A stretch of DNA of 64,000 nt from Straminergon stramineum (lineage: Eukaryota > Streptophyta > Bryopsida > Hypnales > Calliergonaceae), in assembly GCA_963920665.1 (NCBI GenBank), contig OY987269.1:5830501-5894500 (forward strand), given 5' to 3'. Each line of letters begins with the position of its first letter. The stretch's first letter is position 1. This document shows positions 46,172-59,309 of this stretch, piece by piece. A model generated the notes under the pieces. The model had not been told where the DNA came from. It did no database searches and saw nothing but the letters and a program-made list of their open reading frames with translations. The position numbers and the translations under genes are program-made.

Positions 46172-49100
46172 ATGGAAGAGTGGGAGCCTTCGAATAGTCC
46201 TTGTATACTTTTTGAGGCAAAAGAGGGTAATGTTGTTGCCATTTTAGACAACACTTTGTTTATTTTGTTTTGGTTCATTGAATTGAGCTAGTTGTAAATG
46301 TATATGCTTATTAAGATTAATATACTAGAAGTGCTTCCTTGAATTGGTCAAACAAGGCAAGGATCTACTCTAGTTGATGAGTTTAGTTTGCATTTAATAT
46401 TTGTGGTGATGCTTAATGCATAGGTATTGAATCTTGTAAAATGCAATTGAATTTGTGTAGAGGCTAACAATGATGCAATGGAGAGCCTTGGCTTATGCTT
46501 GAATCTTTTTCAAGGTTGTCCTGGGGCAATGTAACAAATGCCTCCTCCAAATTTTAATCAAGAGCAATGTGGATATCTTGTTGATAAACTTGAAGTGGTG
46601 GTTCAACTTGCAAGGTCCTTCTTTGAGGGTTTCCGATCCCAACATTGTGGTCTTGATTCTTCTTGGAACGTTACCAAGTGGGTTGGAATCTTCAAGCTCT
46701 TGTTGGCTTTGGCAAAGCAAATTCAAGACTTTGTTGCTGGATGCTCGAGAGTTGCTTGGGTGGAAGCTACAATGACCCTTACAAATGTGGCAGAGTATGT
46801 GTCATCTTTGGGATTTAACTTGGAGTTTTGCAAAGTTTTATTATTGGAAGGTGAATGTGCAACAATGCAGCAAGGCTTGATGTGGGATGAAGTGGATACC
46901 CTTAACAAAGCTAAAGTTGAAATGGTGAAGCTAAAGGCCATTGTGGATAAAGAGAATTTACTCAAGAGAGTGACATTAGAATTGGATACTTTAGATTTGG
47001 CAAAGTATCTTCTTCGAAGACTTGTGAGTGTTCATCCCAATCCCACTTGTAAAGAGGGCAATATTCTTGCTCAATTGTTTGGTTGGGTGGTCTCAAGAAG
47101 CCATGAAGAACAAATAGGGAGGGGTGGCTTTGCTACTGTTTACAAGGTGATGTGGTTAGGAACCCCAGTTGCCAAGAAGACATTTCTTGGTCCAGAGAAC
47201 CCCTTCTTCTTGAAGGAAGTGGAAATCCTCTTCCAATTGTACCATCCAAATATCACTTCTATGTTTTGTAGTATGATGACCAAGAGGAGCTGTTCCATAA
47301 TCATGGAATTAATGGATTGTGATTTGTTTGCCTTGATTCAAAGAAGATGTGGGGAGCATAGTGATTGTCTTCCATTCTCCATTTTTGAAGGAGTGGACCT
47401 GATGCTTCAAATTGGTGAAGGTGTGAATTACCTTCATAGCAAAGGAATCATCCACAAGGATTTGAAGTCTCATAATATTCTTGTGAAGATGGTGAAAGCT
47501 GTTGAATTGGAAACTAGATATGTGCAAGCCAAAGTAGTGGACTTTGGTCTATCCAAGACAAAGGAAGGAAGTGCGACATATTCCTACATGACTTACAATC
47601 AAGGTACCTTTTGATGGATGGCTCCAGAATTGGTCAAGCAAGGTGTAGAATGCCTTGCTCGAAGTGAAGAGTTTCTCAAGTACAAATTCAAGTGCGATGT
47701 GTATAGTTTTGTGATGGTGTGTTATGAAATTTTGACTGGGGATTTACCTTTCAAGGATGAGTCAAATTCAATGAAAATAAAGGAATTGGTATTGAAGGTG
47801 AGCGTCCTCAATTGCCTACAAATTGCCCAGCTATGCTAAAGACTTTGATTGAAAATTGTTGGATTGGCAATCCTAAAGAGCGTCCTACTTTTGCCACCAT
47901 CTACTCAACTCTTCAATACATGAAGTATATGTTAATGAGAGGTATTTTTCTTCTCTTTTCTTCAAATGTCAAATGTTTTTTCATCCAAGATTGCATGTGT
48001 CTTTTATAATTGGGATTGTAACTAAAATTGAATAATAATGATCCTCAAGAGTTTTCATTATAAATTTAGAGCATTTGAACATTAATATAGGTGATTATAT
48101 TGCATTGCCTTGTTTAATGCAAGAATGATTATTTTGAATTTGGTTGCCTACATGTGAGATGTGACAATATTTTAGAGGGCAGAGTAGCAAGGCTGGATTA
48201 TACACTCTTAGAAGGTCTAGGGTGCTTGGATGAAATTCTATACATCATGTGCTTTTGAACTTTGAAGGTTGATGTTCCTTCCTCTTCATTGACCTTCTTT
48301 CAATTTTTGGAGATATTTAGGTATGGAGGTCTTGCCAATTGAAGTAAAGAACTTGTTTCCTCTTATCACTCCCACTTTAGAAGAGTGTTCAAGCTTAGAG
48401 GCATTGCTAAAGCAAGTGGTGAACTTCTTTTCCTTGATTAGTCTCACTTTGGATGGTTCTTCAAGCTTAGAAGCTTTGTCAAAGAAGGAGGAGAATTTGT
48501 CTTCCTTGAATACTCTATATGTAGGTGGATGTTCATATTTGAAGACTTTGCCAGAGGAAGTGGGGAACTTGTCTTCTTTGACCACTCTATATTTGAATAA
48601 GTATTCAAGTTTGGCGACTTTGCCAGAGGAAGTGGGGAACTTGTCTTCTCTAACCACTCTAAATTTGAGTAGGTGTTCAAATTTGGTAGCTTTGCCAAAT
48701 GAAGTGGGGAACTTGTCTTCCTTGATGACATTAAATTTGACACAATGTTTGAAGTTAGTAGCTTTACCAAAGACCTTAGGGAACTTTTCTTCCTTGACCA
48801 CTCTGAATTTGAGTGAGTGTTTAAATTTGGAAACTTTGCCAAAGGAAGTGGGGAACTTACCTTACTTGACTGCTCTAGACTTGAGTGAGTGTTTAAGCTT
48901 GGTGGCTTTGCCGAAGGAAGGGGGGACTTGACTTCCTTGACCACCCTAAATTTGAGTGGATGTTCAAGATTGATGACTTTGCCAAAGAAAATGTGGAACT
49001 TGACTTCCTTGACCACTCTAAATTTGAGTGGGTGCTCAAATTTGGTGACATTGCCAAAGAAAGTGGGGAAGTTGACTTCGTTGACCACTCTAAATTTGAG

Positions 49101-49620
49101 TAGGTACTCAAATTTGGCAACTTTGCCGAAGGAAGTGGGGAACTTGTCTTCCTTAACTACTCTAGATTTGAGATGGTGTTCACGCTTGGCATCTTTGCCA
49201 ATGGAAGTAGAGAACTTGTCTTCAAAAACCACTCTCAAATTAATAAAGTTCTGATGTTTGGAGCTTTGCTCAAAGAAATAGAGAACTTGACTTCCTTCAC
49301 TATTCTCAAGTTGAGAGAGTTATTAAGCATGGTGGTCTGGTAAAAAGAGAAGATGGAGAATTCATTTTACTTGGCAACTCTCAATTTAAAAGGATATTCA
49401 AGCTTGGTGGCTTTACTAAAAGAAGTGGCGACATCATCTTCTTTGCCCCCTTGGATTTGCAAGAGTGTTTTGGGTTGTAGAACTTGGTAAAAGAAGTGGA
49501 GAACTTTTGTTCTTTAACCACTCTAATTTCAATAGGTTCAAGCTTGGCAACAATTCCAAATGAAGTTCGAATTGAAATATTTCTACAATTCTCAATTTGA
49601 AATCTTAAACAACGCGGCAA
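46172..49620 (+). pseudogene. Kinase-LRR gene, kinase copy 3 (disabled)
   Basis: Exon 1 is 46172-46226 (MEEWEPSNS..). Exon 2, 46515-47941, carries the same helical domain and kinase domain as copy 2: IGRGGFATVYK, VAKKTF, HKDLKSHN (Arg of HRD replaced by Lys), DFGLSKT, WMAPELV. Exon 3 starts at 48321 after ATTTAG; phase 1 joins exactly (G|GT), so the kinase is fused in frame to about 13 clear LRR units of 24 residues, type LPEEVGNLSSLTTLNLSRCS. Lesions: TAA at 46532-46534, TGA at 47612-47614 just before WMAPE, a one-base frameshift near 47795, and a frameshift near 48920 in the LRR. Worn repeats continue to about 49610. Apart from these lesions the architecture is helical domain, kinase, LRR, with no NB-ARC and no transmembrane segment seen. 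Probable immune-type receptor kinase relic. Confidence 0.88.
48321..49610 (+). repeat. 72-bp tandem repeat encoding LRRs
   Basis: About 16 units of 72 bp (24 residues) belonging to exon 3 of kinase copy 3. DNA-level similarity between neighbours is high, so open frames appear on both strands; only the plus-strand LRR frame is meaningful. The last units, from about 49255, have lost the frame. Confidence 0.88.
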
Positions 49621-49822
49621 CATTTTCTAGTCAAGGAATGATAAAGAATCTCTCCATGTAAGATAGAAGAGCAACTATTCATCTTCCAAATTTTGTGTGT
49701 GAAGGGGAGGTCTTGTGTACTAGTTTGACTCCAATGAGTTCTTTTGCATTTTTAAAAATCCAACAATTCATGAGGTATCTAATCAAATGATTTCTATGAT
49801 AACTAGCTCATCCTTTTAAGGG
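49620..49822 (-). mobile_element. Family B element, decayed
   Basis: About 203 bp similar to 38500-38715. The right end CCTTTTAAGGG followed by TTAA (49823-49826) survives; the left end has decayed. It lies directly after the last LRR remnants. Confidence 0.7.
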
Positions 49823-49826
49823 TTAA

Positions 49827-51050
49827 GTTTGAAAATCTATAATCCATAAGGTTTGGAGTGTCTTGAATTTTGATTGTAAGAAACTCATGTTTTTTTGGAT
49901 ACATTTTTATAGACATCCGATTGTTTTCATTTACAATTTGATGTTACATTTGATGTTTTTGCTAATATAAAAACAAGTGGATGTCTATAAAAATATGTTA
50001 AAAAAAATAGGGATTTCTTATAATGTTTGTGGATTGCAATTTTAGATGTATTACTGTTGATAATGAATTCCAATGAACTCAAGATTTGGGTTCTTTTGAG
50101 GTTTAGAACTTACTTCTATGGTAAAATTTGAATAGCCATGACCATGAGGTTAAACTTAAACTACCATTACTTTAGTTCCTCTTTTTCTTCACTATGTATG
50201 GATAAAAAATTTGTTTTCATTTCTAAAGATAACATCACTTTAGATTTTGCCTCTAAAATTTCTATTATTTTTTATAAAAAACTAAAAAAACTTTCAATTT
50301 TGAATTAATGAAGTGAATATACTTCTTATTCCGTATCGAGTTAGCTTATCCATTATTGATCCAAGGGTTCTTAAACAGAACATTAATTAATGATATTATA
50401 CAAGGTCTTAAAAGTATTTATAAAGATTAAGTAATAAATGATTTCAAATGGAGTGGCATCAAGATTTAGGGATTTTGACAAATAAATTTGTATTGGTAAC
50501 TTGCGATTGATGTACATAGTCTTTTTGTATAGTTGGTTTGCCAATGAAATGTGTAGGTAGAACATGAACAAGGTTTTTGATTTTTGATCGAAATGCAATG
50601 ACACTAGGATGTGAGCATGTGAGTGTGAGCCTATGAATGGTGAGCGGGGATTGTCTGAGCCTAGAGTCTTGAAATATAAAATATGATATAATTTTTTTTT
50701 AAATTTGGTCGAAAACTTAAAACACTAATATTTTTCAACAAAATTTTGTATATTTAGAAAAATATGACCTATGACCATGGGATCTGTAATCTAGAATTTC
50801 ACCTTTCTCAACAAAACCCAAGATTATAGTATAGGGGTTCAAAATTCATGGAATGATCAAATAATCTAACGCATTGTGACGGAAGTCACTTTTTAAAATA
50901 GAAATGTCTTAATAACTTGATTCTAATGAAAAATAGTACAAAAATAACCCATTGGTTTTAAGGTAAGGATATCACTCTTTTATCCAATCACTAATTTCCT
51001 TCCGACACATATGAATGCAATAAAACAAGTATGCGTTCTCTATCTTATCC
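49827..51050. other. AT-rich spacer
   Basis: No gene. A short inverted repeat occurs around 49915-50000 (TGGATACATTTTTATAGACAT, compare ATGTCTATAAAAATATGTT), possibly a small foldback. Confidence 0.4.
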
Positions 51051-51059
51051 TAGTATAGG

Positions 51060-52150
51060 GATAAATAAGGAATACACTTAAAGCAAGGATAGACACGACA
51101 TATAGCTTTAAGCACCATAGTATCCATTTCTTGTTGCATTTGCTTAAAACATAGGTTCACAATATTTCGTTTAAGCATCACTCATCACTCTACATACCAC
51201 GGTTAGTATAAACAATTTCACTCAGACCATCACACTCTTAATATTGCTTATAACATATCCTATTCTAACTTGCTTTAAGCAACTATTCGACATACTCCTT
51301 CAATAATTATCTTTACAGTTCACTTCCAATCTATACATTTGCTTTTAGCCTTACTATATTGAATTGCTTCAAGCCACTCTATCGTAACAATCCAACTATA
51401 ACCTCTCATCAATTCACTATGGAACTAAATAATTACTTTAAACTCACAAACACAAGGCTATCAATTATTGAGACTCTTTCACATAATCCATATTAATCTA
51501 CATTCAAACACATAAACATTAATATAGCTTCAAGCTTTGAACTTTAGATTCACTTAAATCCAATTCTTGGATATACTTACAATTTCTAGCATCACCCAAT
51601 CTCTGGGATTTTTACATTCAATCATAACAATTCTGCATTCAATAAATGATTCTCTCTTCCAATTACAACATACTTTAAGCCTTTAAATAATATTCAACAA
51701 TATAGTTTCCAATCTCATTCACATCACACATAGGACATCATCTCGAATTACATACACTACTCACAAATTTGCTTTAAGCATTATTATCAAACACAACACT
51801 CAAAGCTTTCATAAACTAATACAATCATTCAATGAAAATTCTCACACCACTATTTAAAGCTTCAATCCTTACATTCAACCAACTGCTTCAAGCCTTAACA
51901 AGAGCACACACTGCTACAAGCTTATACAAACAAATAAAATGATTTAATCAAATACTCACAAATGAACAATTACTTTAAGCACAACAAATAATAATTCATC
52001 TCACAAGAAAATTCAATACATACACAATTGCCCAATCACTAGATCTTTAAACTCAATCTAAAACACAATAAAAGATGCCCAATCATTGGGACTTACACAC
52101 AATTAAAATATATATGCTTAAAGCTTATTATTAAGAAAAGATTAAAATCA
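51060..52150. repeat. G-poor region with recurring GCTTTAAGC-like words
   Basis: About 1.1 kb in which G is scarce on the plus strand. Variants of GCTTTAAGC, GCTTCAAGC or CTTAAAGC recur at least fourteen times, commonly 50-100 bp apart. It looks like a degenerate satellite or an old expanded repeat. No coding frame of note. Confidence 0.55.
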
Positions 52151-52199
52151 CACAAGTGTTCTAAAACTCACATACAACTTGGAAACACAGAGGGGAAGA

Positions 52200-54104
52200 A
52201 GAGAGAAAGAAAATCACTTATCAACATAGCTTAAGTAACTGTCTAGATCCTTTTCGGTCTAACCGTTAAACTCATCCATTGTTCACTTGAAATCCCACGG
52301 CAATTCCTCAAATCACTTATCACCATGTATTCCTAAAACCAAAGGTAAAATGAACTCCATTCACACCTTAAAACAAAAACAAAATATTTGGTTTCATAGT
52401 TTATATCTACAGAATCCATGACCGTGGATTTAATATTTAAAAGCTTGACAAGTTGATGGTATTGTATGATTTGAAATTTGTATCATGTTTTGAGAGGCTA
52501 TTCCAAAGTGATTTGATTATGTGAGAGTATAAATAATTTAGAGGCAATTCTAAAGATGAGAGGAAGATGAATGCAACAAAAATATTATAGGATGTGGAAC
52601 CTTGTATATATAATAAAATATTCTTTTATTACTGCAAGGAATATATATTGGAATATGAATATAATATTTTGCTACTAGATTTGAGAATTTTGAAGATAAT
52701 ATATTCATACTACATATCTACTTCATATCATGCTAATATTTGTCAACTAGCTTGTTTATTCATATGTCTTGATGATTTTAGTAAGGGTAAACTTCGTATC
52801 AGTAAAAATAGGCCAAATGGCTTGGGATCTCATGTTAGGTAAGAACATCGAAACACTTAAGTTCCACGACGCATTATACAATTTTGTTTGCACAAAACCA
52901 AAAATCCTCAGTCTGAACTGCCATACACTTATAATCATGCTTTTGTTCTTTATAAATAGAGGCAACAATGGTTTCCTAAGTATAATAATCAATAGCTTAC
53001 ATTTGTTTTGTGTATACTTCTGAATAGTGCGACACTATTTCCTTGACTTATGTGAAATTCTCACTATAGCCATTTCAATATATCACAATCCATTTCCACT
53101 ACAAATCAAATATAGGGCATGATCGTGTTAAATTTTTCAACTATACTTGACTTTCATTCTAGCAATTACCAATCTAGTTTCAACTTGAAGATGAGAGAAG
53201 TTAACCTTGTAGGTTGATGCGATCAACTTCAGAAACAATTAAAGGGTCTGATTTTTTTTGCTTGAATCAAATACCTCTTTCCCTCCAAGTACAGAACTCA
53301 AGTGCATATGTCTTCCTCTGCAAGCATCTCATTAAATACGTTTGCAATTTCCTTTCTATCTGTAAATATCATAGCTCTCTTCAGTTTCATATCTTTTTTA
53401 CGTGGGCCTTTCCTAAAAGGGCCCTTGTAAAGATAAATCCTATAGTTCATCATTTGCATGAAGGTTCAAATCTAGTCATCACATGTGGCAATCAACAAAT
53501 CAAATACACATTTCCCAGAAGCCTACATCAATTTGTTGTGCATTGTTTCTTCCAAGTTGCACGTTGGGATGTCTGCTAGTTTAGCTATTGTTAATTTCAA
53601 TTCTACAAAGATTATTGATGAAGTCATTATTCAAATGGTTTGTAATTTAGAGTTTAGGGTAAGAAATAGAAAAAAAAAATGAGGTTAAAAGTAACACCAA
53701 TTATAATAAATCCAACCTACTATCGGTATCAAAAAGTGCCCAAAATGCAATCCAATCTTCTAGTTCAAGAATTTTTTGTTCTTATACAATTTTGAAAAGT
53801 ACCATTAAGCTCTAATATCTAGATACATTTTGTCTACTTCACATATTGACATTGCATCCTTGTAGTGCGTATAGAGTCGGATATATATGCTAGTTCAAAA
53901 ATTATTTGGTGATTAGCTTCTCTATGTGCTTGTACATGTTTGTTTCCCAATGGAATAAGTAAGTCCTTTTAAGAAATGTAAAGATGGTTTGCCAAAAATT
54001 AAAAGAACCCAATAACAATTCATTGAATTAAATATCAACCATCGTTTGACCATCTACGATCAAAAAAATTTGTTATGAGGTTGTTTTTAAATGAAAATCA
54101 TTGT
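52200..54104. other. AT-rich spacer
   Basis: No gene recognised in about 1.9 kb. The open frame at 53214-53579 (121 residues) shows no family motif. Confidence 0.35.
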
Positions 54105-54690
54105 TTGTCATGAGTCTTCAAAAGGTATAGGATCATTCGAAGATGAGAGCTTGATCACTCATTGTCAAATTAAATGCATGAATTGTATTCAAAGTAGAAC
54201 TTCAAACCTCATTTTGGCATAATAAAATAACTTCTTACAAAAAACTTTGAATTGAGAAAAGTAGGGGAATCAAGCCTACTTCCATCTCTTAAAACCCATT
54301 TGTGATTTTGAACCCCCCCCAAAAAAAGTTATGAACAAAAATCATAGAGGATGTTTGAAAATATTAAAGAAAATGTCTCTTCCAACCCTTCTGTGAATTT
54401 TGTCCATAACTTTTGATTAGAGTCCTAAATTCTCAAACAGATTTTGGAAGATGAAATTTAACTTGATTTTCCAACTTTTATTAGGTCAAAAAATTTTAGA
54501 ATAAATTATTCTACTATGCCAAAATGAGGTCCAAAGTTCTACATTTGAACACAATTCTTCCTTAATTTTGACTTAACTAGATATGAGCAATTGTGCTCTT
54601 ACTAATCCTAATTTACCTATCCCACATGGATTGTTATACCTTCTACTACCCAACTTGTATAAAGAGTTTGTATTCTCTACTAGGTATTGA
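54105..54690 (+). repeat. Foldback element, copy 1
   Basis: About 580 bp paralleling 63285-63860. Long imperfect terminal inverted repeats are visible: AACTTCAAACCTCATTTTGG near 54200 and CCAAAATGAGGTCCAAAGTT near 54520. It ends with TATCCCACAT and TATAAAGAGTTTGTATTC, also seen in the other copy. Confidence 0.7.
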
Positions 54691-55724
54691 AACACACTTT
54701 TTCACTTCATGTAATTTTATTCCATGCAATAGAATTATATTAATCTAATTCTTTGTATTTTCAATTTGTAATGAACTAGGGTTCGATGTTGATCTTTTTT
54801 TATTATCTTCAATTCTTCAATTGGTCTTGAATCTCTTATTTCTTTTGACTTGTTTTCTCTTTAAGCTCTTTGTCTTTGTTGTAAGTCTTTTATATCTTTT
54901 TGCCTTTTATTTGTTATGTTTGAATGAGAAATTTGCCTCTTTATATAGTTTTCCTTGGTGATAGGGGACTATTAAAATAACCCTAACCATTAAACCTTGG
55001 AAATAGGTCTAAGACTATTCCTCCTATAATTTTCCTAAATACCTTTTCCTAACTAATTCTTTCCTATAATTAGCCTAGTAACTCTATGTACTAATTAAGT
55101 TGTAATGCCGCTTTGGTCTTCCTTGTCTGTGCTGAAGTGGTCTTTTGTAAAATTAATAACTTGTGAATTAAGATATTTTCCCTCGTTATTAATTTGTCAA
55201 TCTTGTATTCTGAAGTATATACTTTAAGAATATGAATTATTATATCTAATAATTTTTGTGTTATTAATTTTAGTTAATTCTTGAAAGTGCTCCAAAATAC
55301 AGGAATCAATATAATTTGTCATTTTCATGAATTAATAACTTTTGTATTTAATATTTTTATGCACGTTAATATTTATGTTCCATGTAGTCTAGCATACTTT
55401 ATCCTCTGATCTAATTATCTTGAGATTTCTAAAATATCAATAATTATTTTGAGGGAGGTAAAGTAAGCCAATTAAGAATTTCTTTAAAGGACAACATAAT
55501 GGGTTAATAGTTATTTTCATAATAAGTGGCTTTTGAATTAATGTGAGGTGACTACCCAATATTTTTTCAATCAGTTTGATTTCAATGCTTATAGTATCAA
55601 AAAATAATACTATAGAGTGTTGAAGTTTATTTTGAACTTAAATTTAAAATCTAGCATTAGACAACAAATCTTGCTATATGGTACAATGTAGGCTATGATT
55701 TGATCAAATGTTTTGTTTTTTCCT
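54691..55724. other. AT-rich spacer
   Basis: No gene or repeat that I can support in about 1 kb. Confidence 0.35.
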
Positions 55725-56890
55725 TCTCAATGAGCAGTCGTTAACAAACATGCTTTTTGGAATTGAAATGCCTTCATTTTTTTACCTTCCCAATGGACGG
55801 TCATTAACACCCACGCTTTTTTGGGATTTAAATACCTTCATATTTTTACCTTTCTAATCAACAACCATTAACAGACACGCTTCTTCAAATTCAATTGCTT
55901 TCATATTTTTACCTTTTCAATAGGCAACCGTTAACGGCCATGCTTCTTGAGACTCAAATGTTTTCATTTATTTGCCTTCCCAATGGATAGCCGTTAACAA
56001 CCACACTTTTTGAGATTCAAATCCTTTCATATTTTTACCTTCCCAATGGGCAACCATTAATGACCATGCTTTTGTAGATTCAAGTTTACTACCAATATAT
56101 GCTAAGGATTTGGTCAAATGTTACTATTTCTTCCAAAGCCTTTTTAGTACACAACCGTTAACAAACACATATTTAGGGTTGCTTCTAATATATGATAGGA
56201 ATTGATTAGATACTACAATTTTTAGGTCCTTCTAATGGGTTGCATTTAACAGCTATGCTTTTTTGAATTCAAGTTTGTTTGTACCATATTCTAGAATTTG
56301 GTGAAATATTGCAATTTTTTCAGCCTTCACAATAGACAACCATTAACAGCTGCCATGTTAAATTACACAATATACATTACATATACACAAACTAGAATTT
56401 TTTTTTGTAATCTTGATTTAGATTGAAAAAGATTCATTTTTAGGGTATTGGTATCAAGTGCTAGACTGTTACATTTGTTTTTGGTTCTAAGAAAGTTTGG
56501 CCAATTCAAGTTGTTCGTTACTATTCATCAATTGTTAACAGCTTGGCTATTTTTCCAACCTCATCTAATACAAATATAGTTGTTTAAATTGGATGTGATT
56601 CACATTTCATTTTTAGATTACACGTACTAGTCATTTTTCTTTGTGCATGTAATCAAAAAAAATTGCCTTCCTAGTGCACAACCATTAATGACCATGTTTT
56701 TGAGTTTAGGTTTGCTTCTAATATATACTAGGGATTTGATCAAATGCTAAAATTTTCTTGCCTTCCTAGTGCATAGCCATTAATGGCTACGATTTTTTTA
56801 ATTTAGATTTGCTTCTACCATATGTTAAGGATTTAATCAAATGCTAAAATTTTCTTGCCTTTCTAATGCATAGTCGTTAATAGTTGTTGT
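55725..56890. repeat. Tandem repeat with a GTTAAC core, period about 63 bp
   Basis: Six units are regular: the TTAA of the core (such as AACCGTTAACGGCC) falls at about 55741, 55804, 55868, 55931, 55994 and 56058. After that, variant cores (ACCATTAA, CCGTTAAC) continue at 90-190-bp spacing to about 56875. Each unit also carries a CCTTCCCAATGG-like word and TTCATATTTTTAC. Confidence 0.8.
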
Positions 56891-59148
56891 GTTAAATTAC
56901 ATATTGTACAATACATATACACAAATGAGAACTATTTCTAATCTAGATTTAGATGTTGTTTCAAAGATATGAACATAATGAAATCCACAAGCAAGGAAAT
57001 TAAATGTTGTACTTCAACCTTTTTTGAAAATCACTTGGAGTTACAATTGCATGTCTTTTTTAAGATATAATTGATGTTATTAATGATATTATTAAATTAT
57101 AGAGTGTCAATATGGTACGGGCAAATACTGTATTGTAGAAAGAATTGAAAAATGATGACGGTCTTAAAGTTTTCTATGGCAAGATGTATGTGGTGTGAGA
57201 TGGCAACTATTGTTTGCAAGCATAATTGCATGTTATCAATTGAGATTAAATAGACAACTTCATGTGGTATTATGTTGAAAGTATTGTTTTGGAGGTCAAG
57301 GAGGACGTTGCAATTATGTTGGCAACATTTCATAAAGTCAATTGATAATCCCTTCAATTTCTTTGTCAATTTTCATTTCATTTGATTTTTTAGTATCTAA
57401 AGCTTGTTTGGTTAAAACCATTGTAATTGTCACGATTCTACATTTTTTCTAATGTATATTCACTTCACATATTTTCACACAGTAAATCTTGTTTTGCCAA
57501 AAGAAAGTGAAAAAAAAAATTTCATGTTTCTATAAATCTTATTTACAAACTTTATTGCATTCAAAGTATAACTAGGCAACCACTCTCATATTTTAAAAAC
57601 CTGTATCCAATAAAGATCTTGCTACAACTGAAGCCAAGAAGAAGTCAAAACAAAGAACTTGGTTCACTTTGACTATTGAGGATTTAGATTCCAAAGTCTT
57701 ATACTAGGTTCATATCATATTTCTTTTCAATTCTTAGGTCTTTCCTTTGTTCTTATTGTTAATTTGAATTAATATTATCTTGCTCTACTTAGCATAACAT
57801 TTGTCATCAAGTGCAATTATTTTTATTCTATTGTCTTCTTCTTCAAATTGAATTTGCCCATGTATGATGTGGCAACATCCCATTTGATGGCCTAAAACTT
57901 CAACCTATGTCTAAATTGAACAATAAATCATTAGCCTTGAATTGTGCTACACTACTTAAATTCTTAAAATACCACAAAATAGAGTTTAACTTGGAATCCA
58001 CCTAAACTACTACCATTCAATTCATTGTATAGTCAATTTTTTTGCAATGATTTTTATTTTTCTTATTTTTAGAAAAAAATAAAATTTGAAAAAAAATAGC
58101 TTAAAAGAGGGACATCAACTAGAAATCTAGTTATTTAAATCATTTATTAGACGTGTAATATATGACTACTATGCTTGTTTTAAATATTCAATGTCTATGA
58201 TATATAATTTATTTAGAAGTATATTTACAAAAATTAGATAAAATAGGTGCACCATTTCCATCATTTCAATTTACATGAAATCCCAAGATGAAGACTATAT
58301 GAATCACTTAACCCCTAAAGGTTTTGAGAGTGTTTTTGAAGAAAATAGTTCCATAAGTGGTGTTTGTAGAATGTGAGGAGTGGACAATAAAAGAATTTTT
58401 TTTTGAACTTTCAACTGTAAGATCTTGAACTTGTCTTCACTATTTATATACCCACCAATTTTCACTACTAAATTCTTTGAAATGAGTGAGATCTAAAGGT
58501 TGAAAGTTGAGATTTTTTTTTCTCACTGTGAAAAAAACGGGCAGCTGCACTTTGATTGCTGAATTCCACATCTATATAATTCGATTTTCATTGTAATTCC
58601 TTGAATTACACTGACCATGTGAGTTACAAACCTTCTCAAAAAATTTCAAAGTCATTGCACTCGTAGAACATAAGCAAAACAACATGATTGTACACATAGG
58701 TTTGGGAAAAGTAGTGTACACTAGCATTTTTTCCATAGTCAAATTTCTTAGTGTGATGAGTTCCAATCAAAATTTTGAATGGTGAAGATAATAACATATG
58801 AATACTTTACCATTAGGAATTGTTCGATAGAAAAAATTTGGAAATCTCAAAAAATGACACCACAAAATCAGCCATAGCATTCCATGTCTGCTGAAGAGTT
58901 TTGGGCCCCCCTCAAATGTTGGGTCTTGAGAGACCTCTACATGAATCCAGTTTGACCAATTCTGGAAAATTGGAGTTGCCAGAAGGTTTGTGATCGACCC
59001 CTCCTCCCAAAGCTTTGCCCTCCCTGTCTGCATGCCTTGCTCACGCTGCAGGCTCGCACAAGGGGCGGCAGACCATCCACGGGGGCATTGTGGCCACCAC
59101 GCACACTCCTGGGGCTCCACACTCCAGGGAATCTACATTCCAAGGGCT
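56891..59148. other. AT-rich spacer with a GC-rich patch
   Basis: No gene. A possible left end of a TTAA element lies at 58308 (TTAACCCCTAAAGG). From about 58985 to 59160 the sequence is unusually GC-rich, with CACACTCC and CACTCTAGGG repeats; I do not recognise it. Confidence 0.35.
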
Positions 59149-59309
59149 CTACACTCTAGGGGTTGGAAAAAGAATGATCAAGTTTTTGTTAGGACTTCTA
59201 GCCAAAGCCAGGAAAAAAACTAACATGACTATCTTAGAAGATTTTTTTAAAGCTTGTGATTTTAGATAAAGGGTCCCAAAGCAAATATCATTACGTAAAA
59301 TTTTAGTGT

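Noticed and set aside
48286..49238. Long minus-strand open frames rich in Lys, Phe and Ser opposite the LRR exon
   Set aside because: They are products of the 72-bp repeat read on the wrong strand; the plus frame gives canonical LRRs.
51060..52150. CRISPR array or origin suggested by recurring words
   Set aside because: Spacing is irregular, the words vary, and the sequence is clearly nuclear plant DNA.
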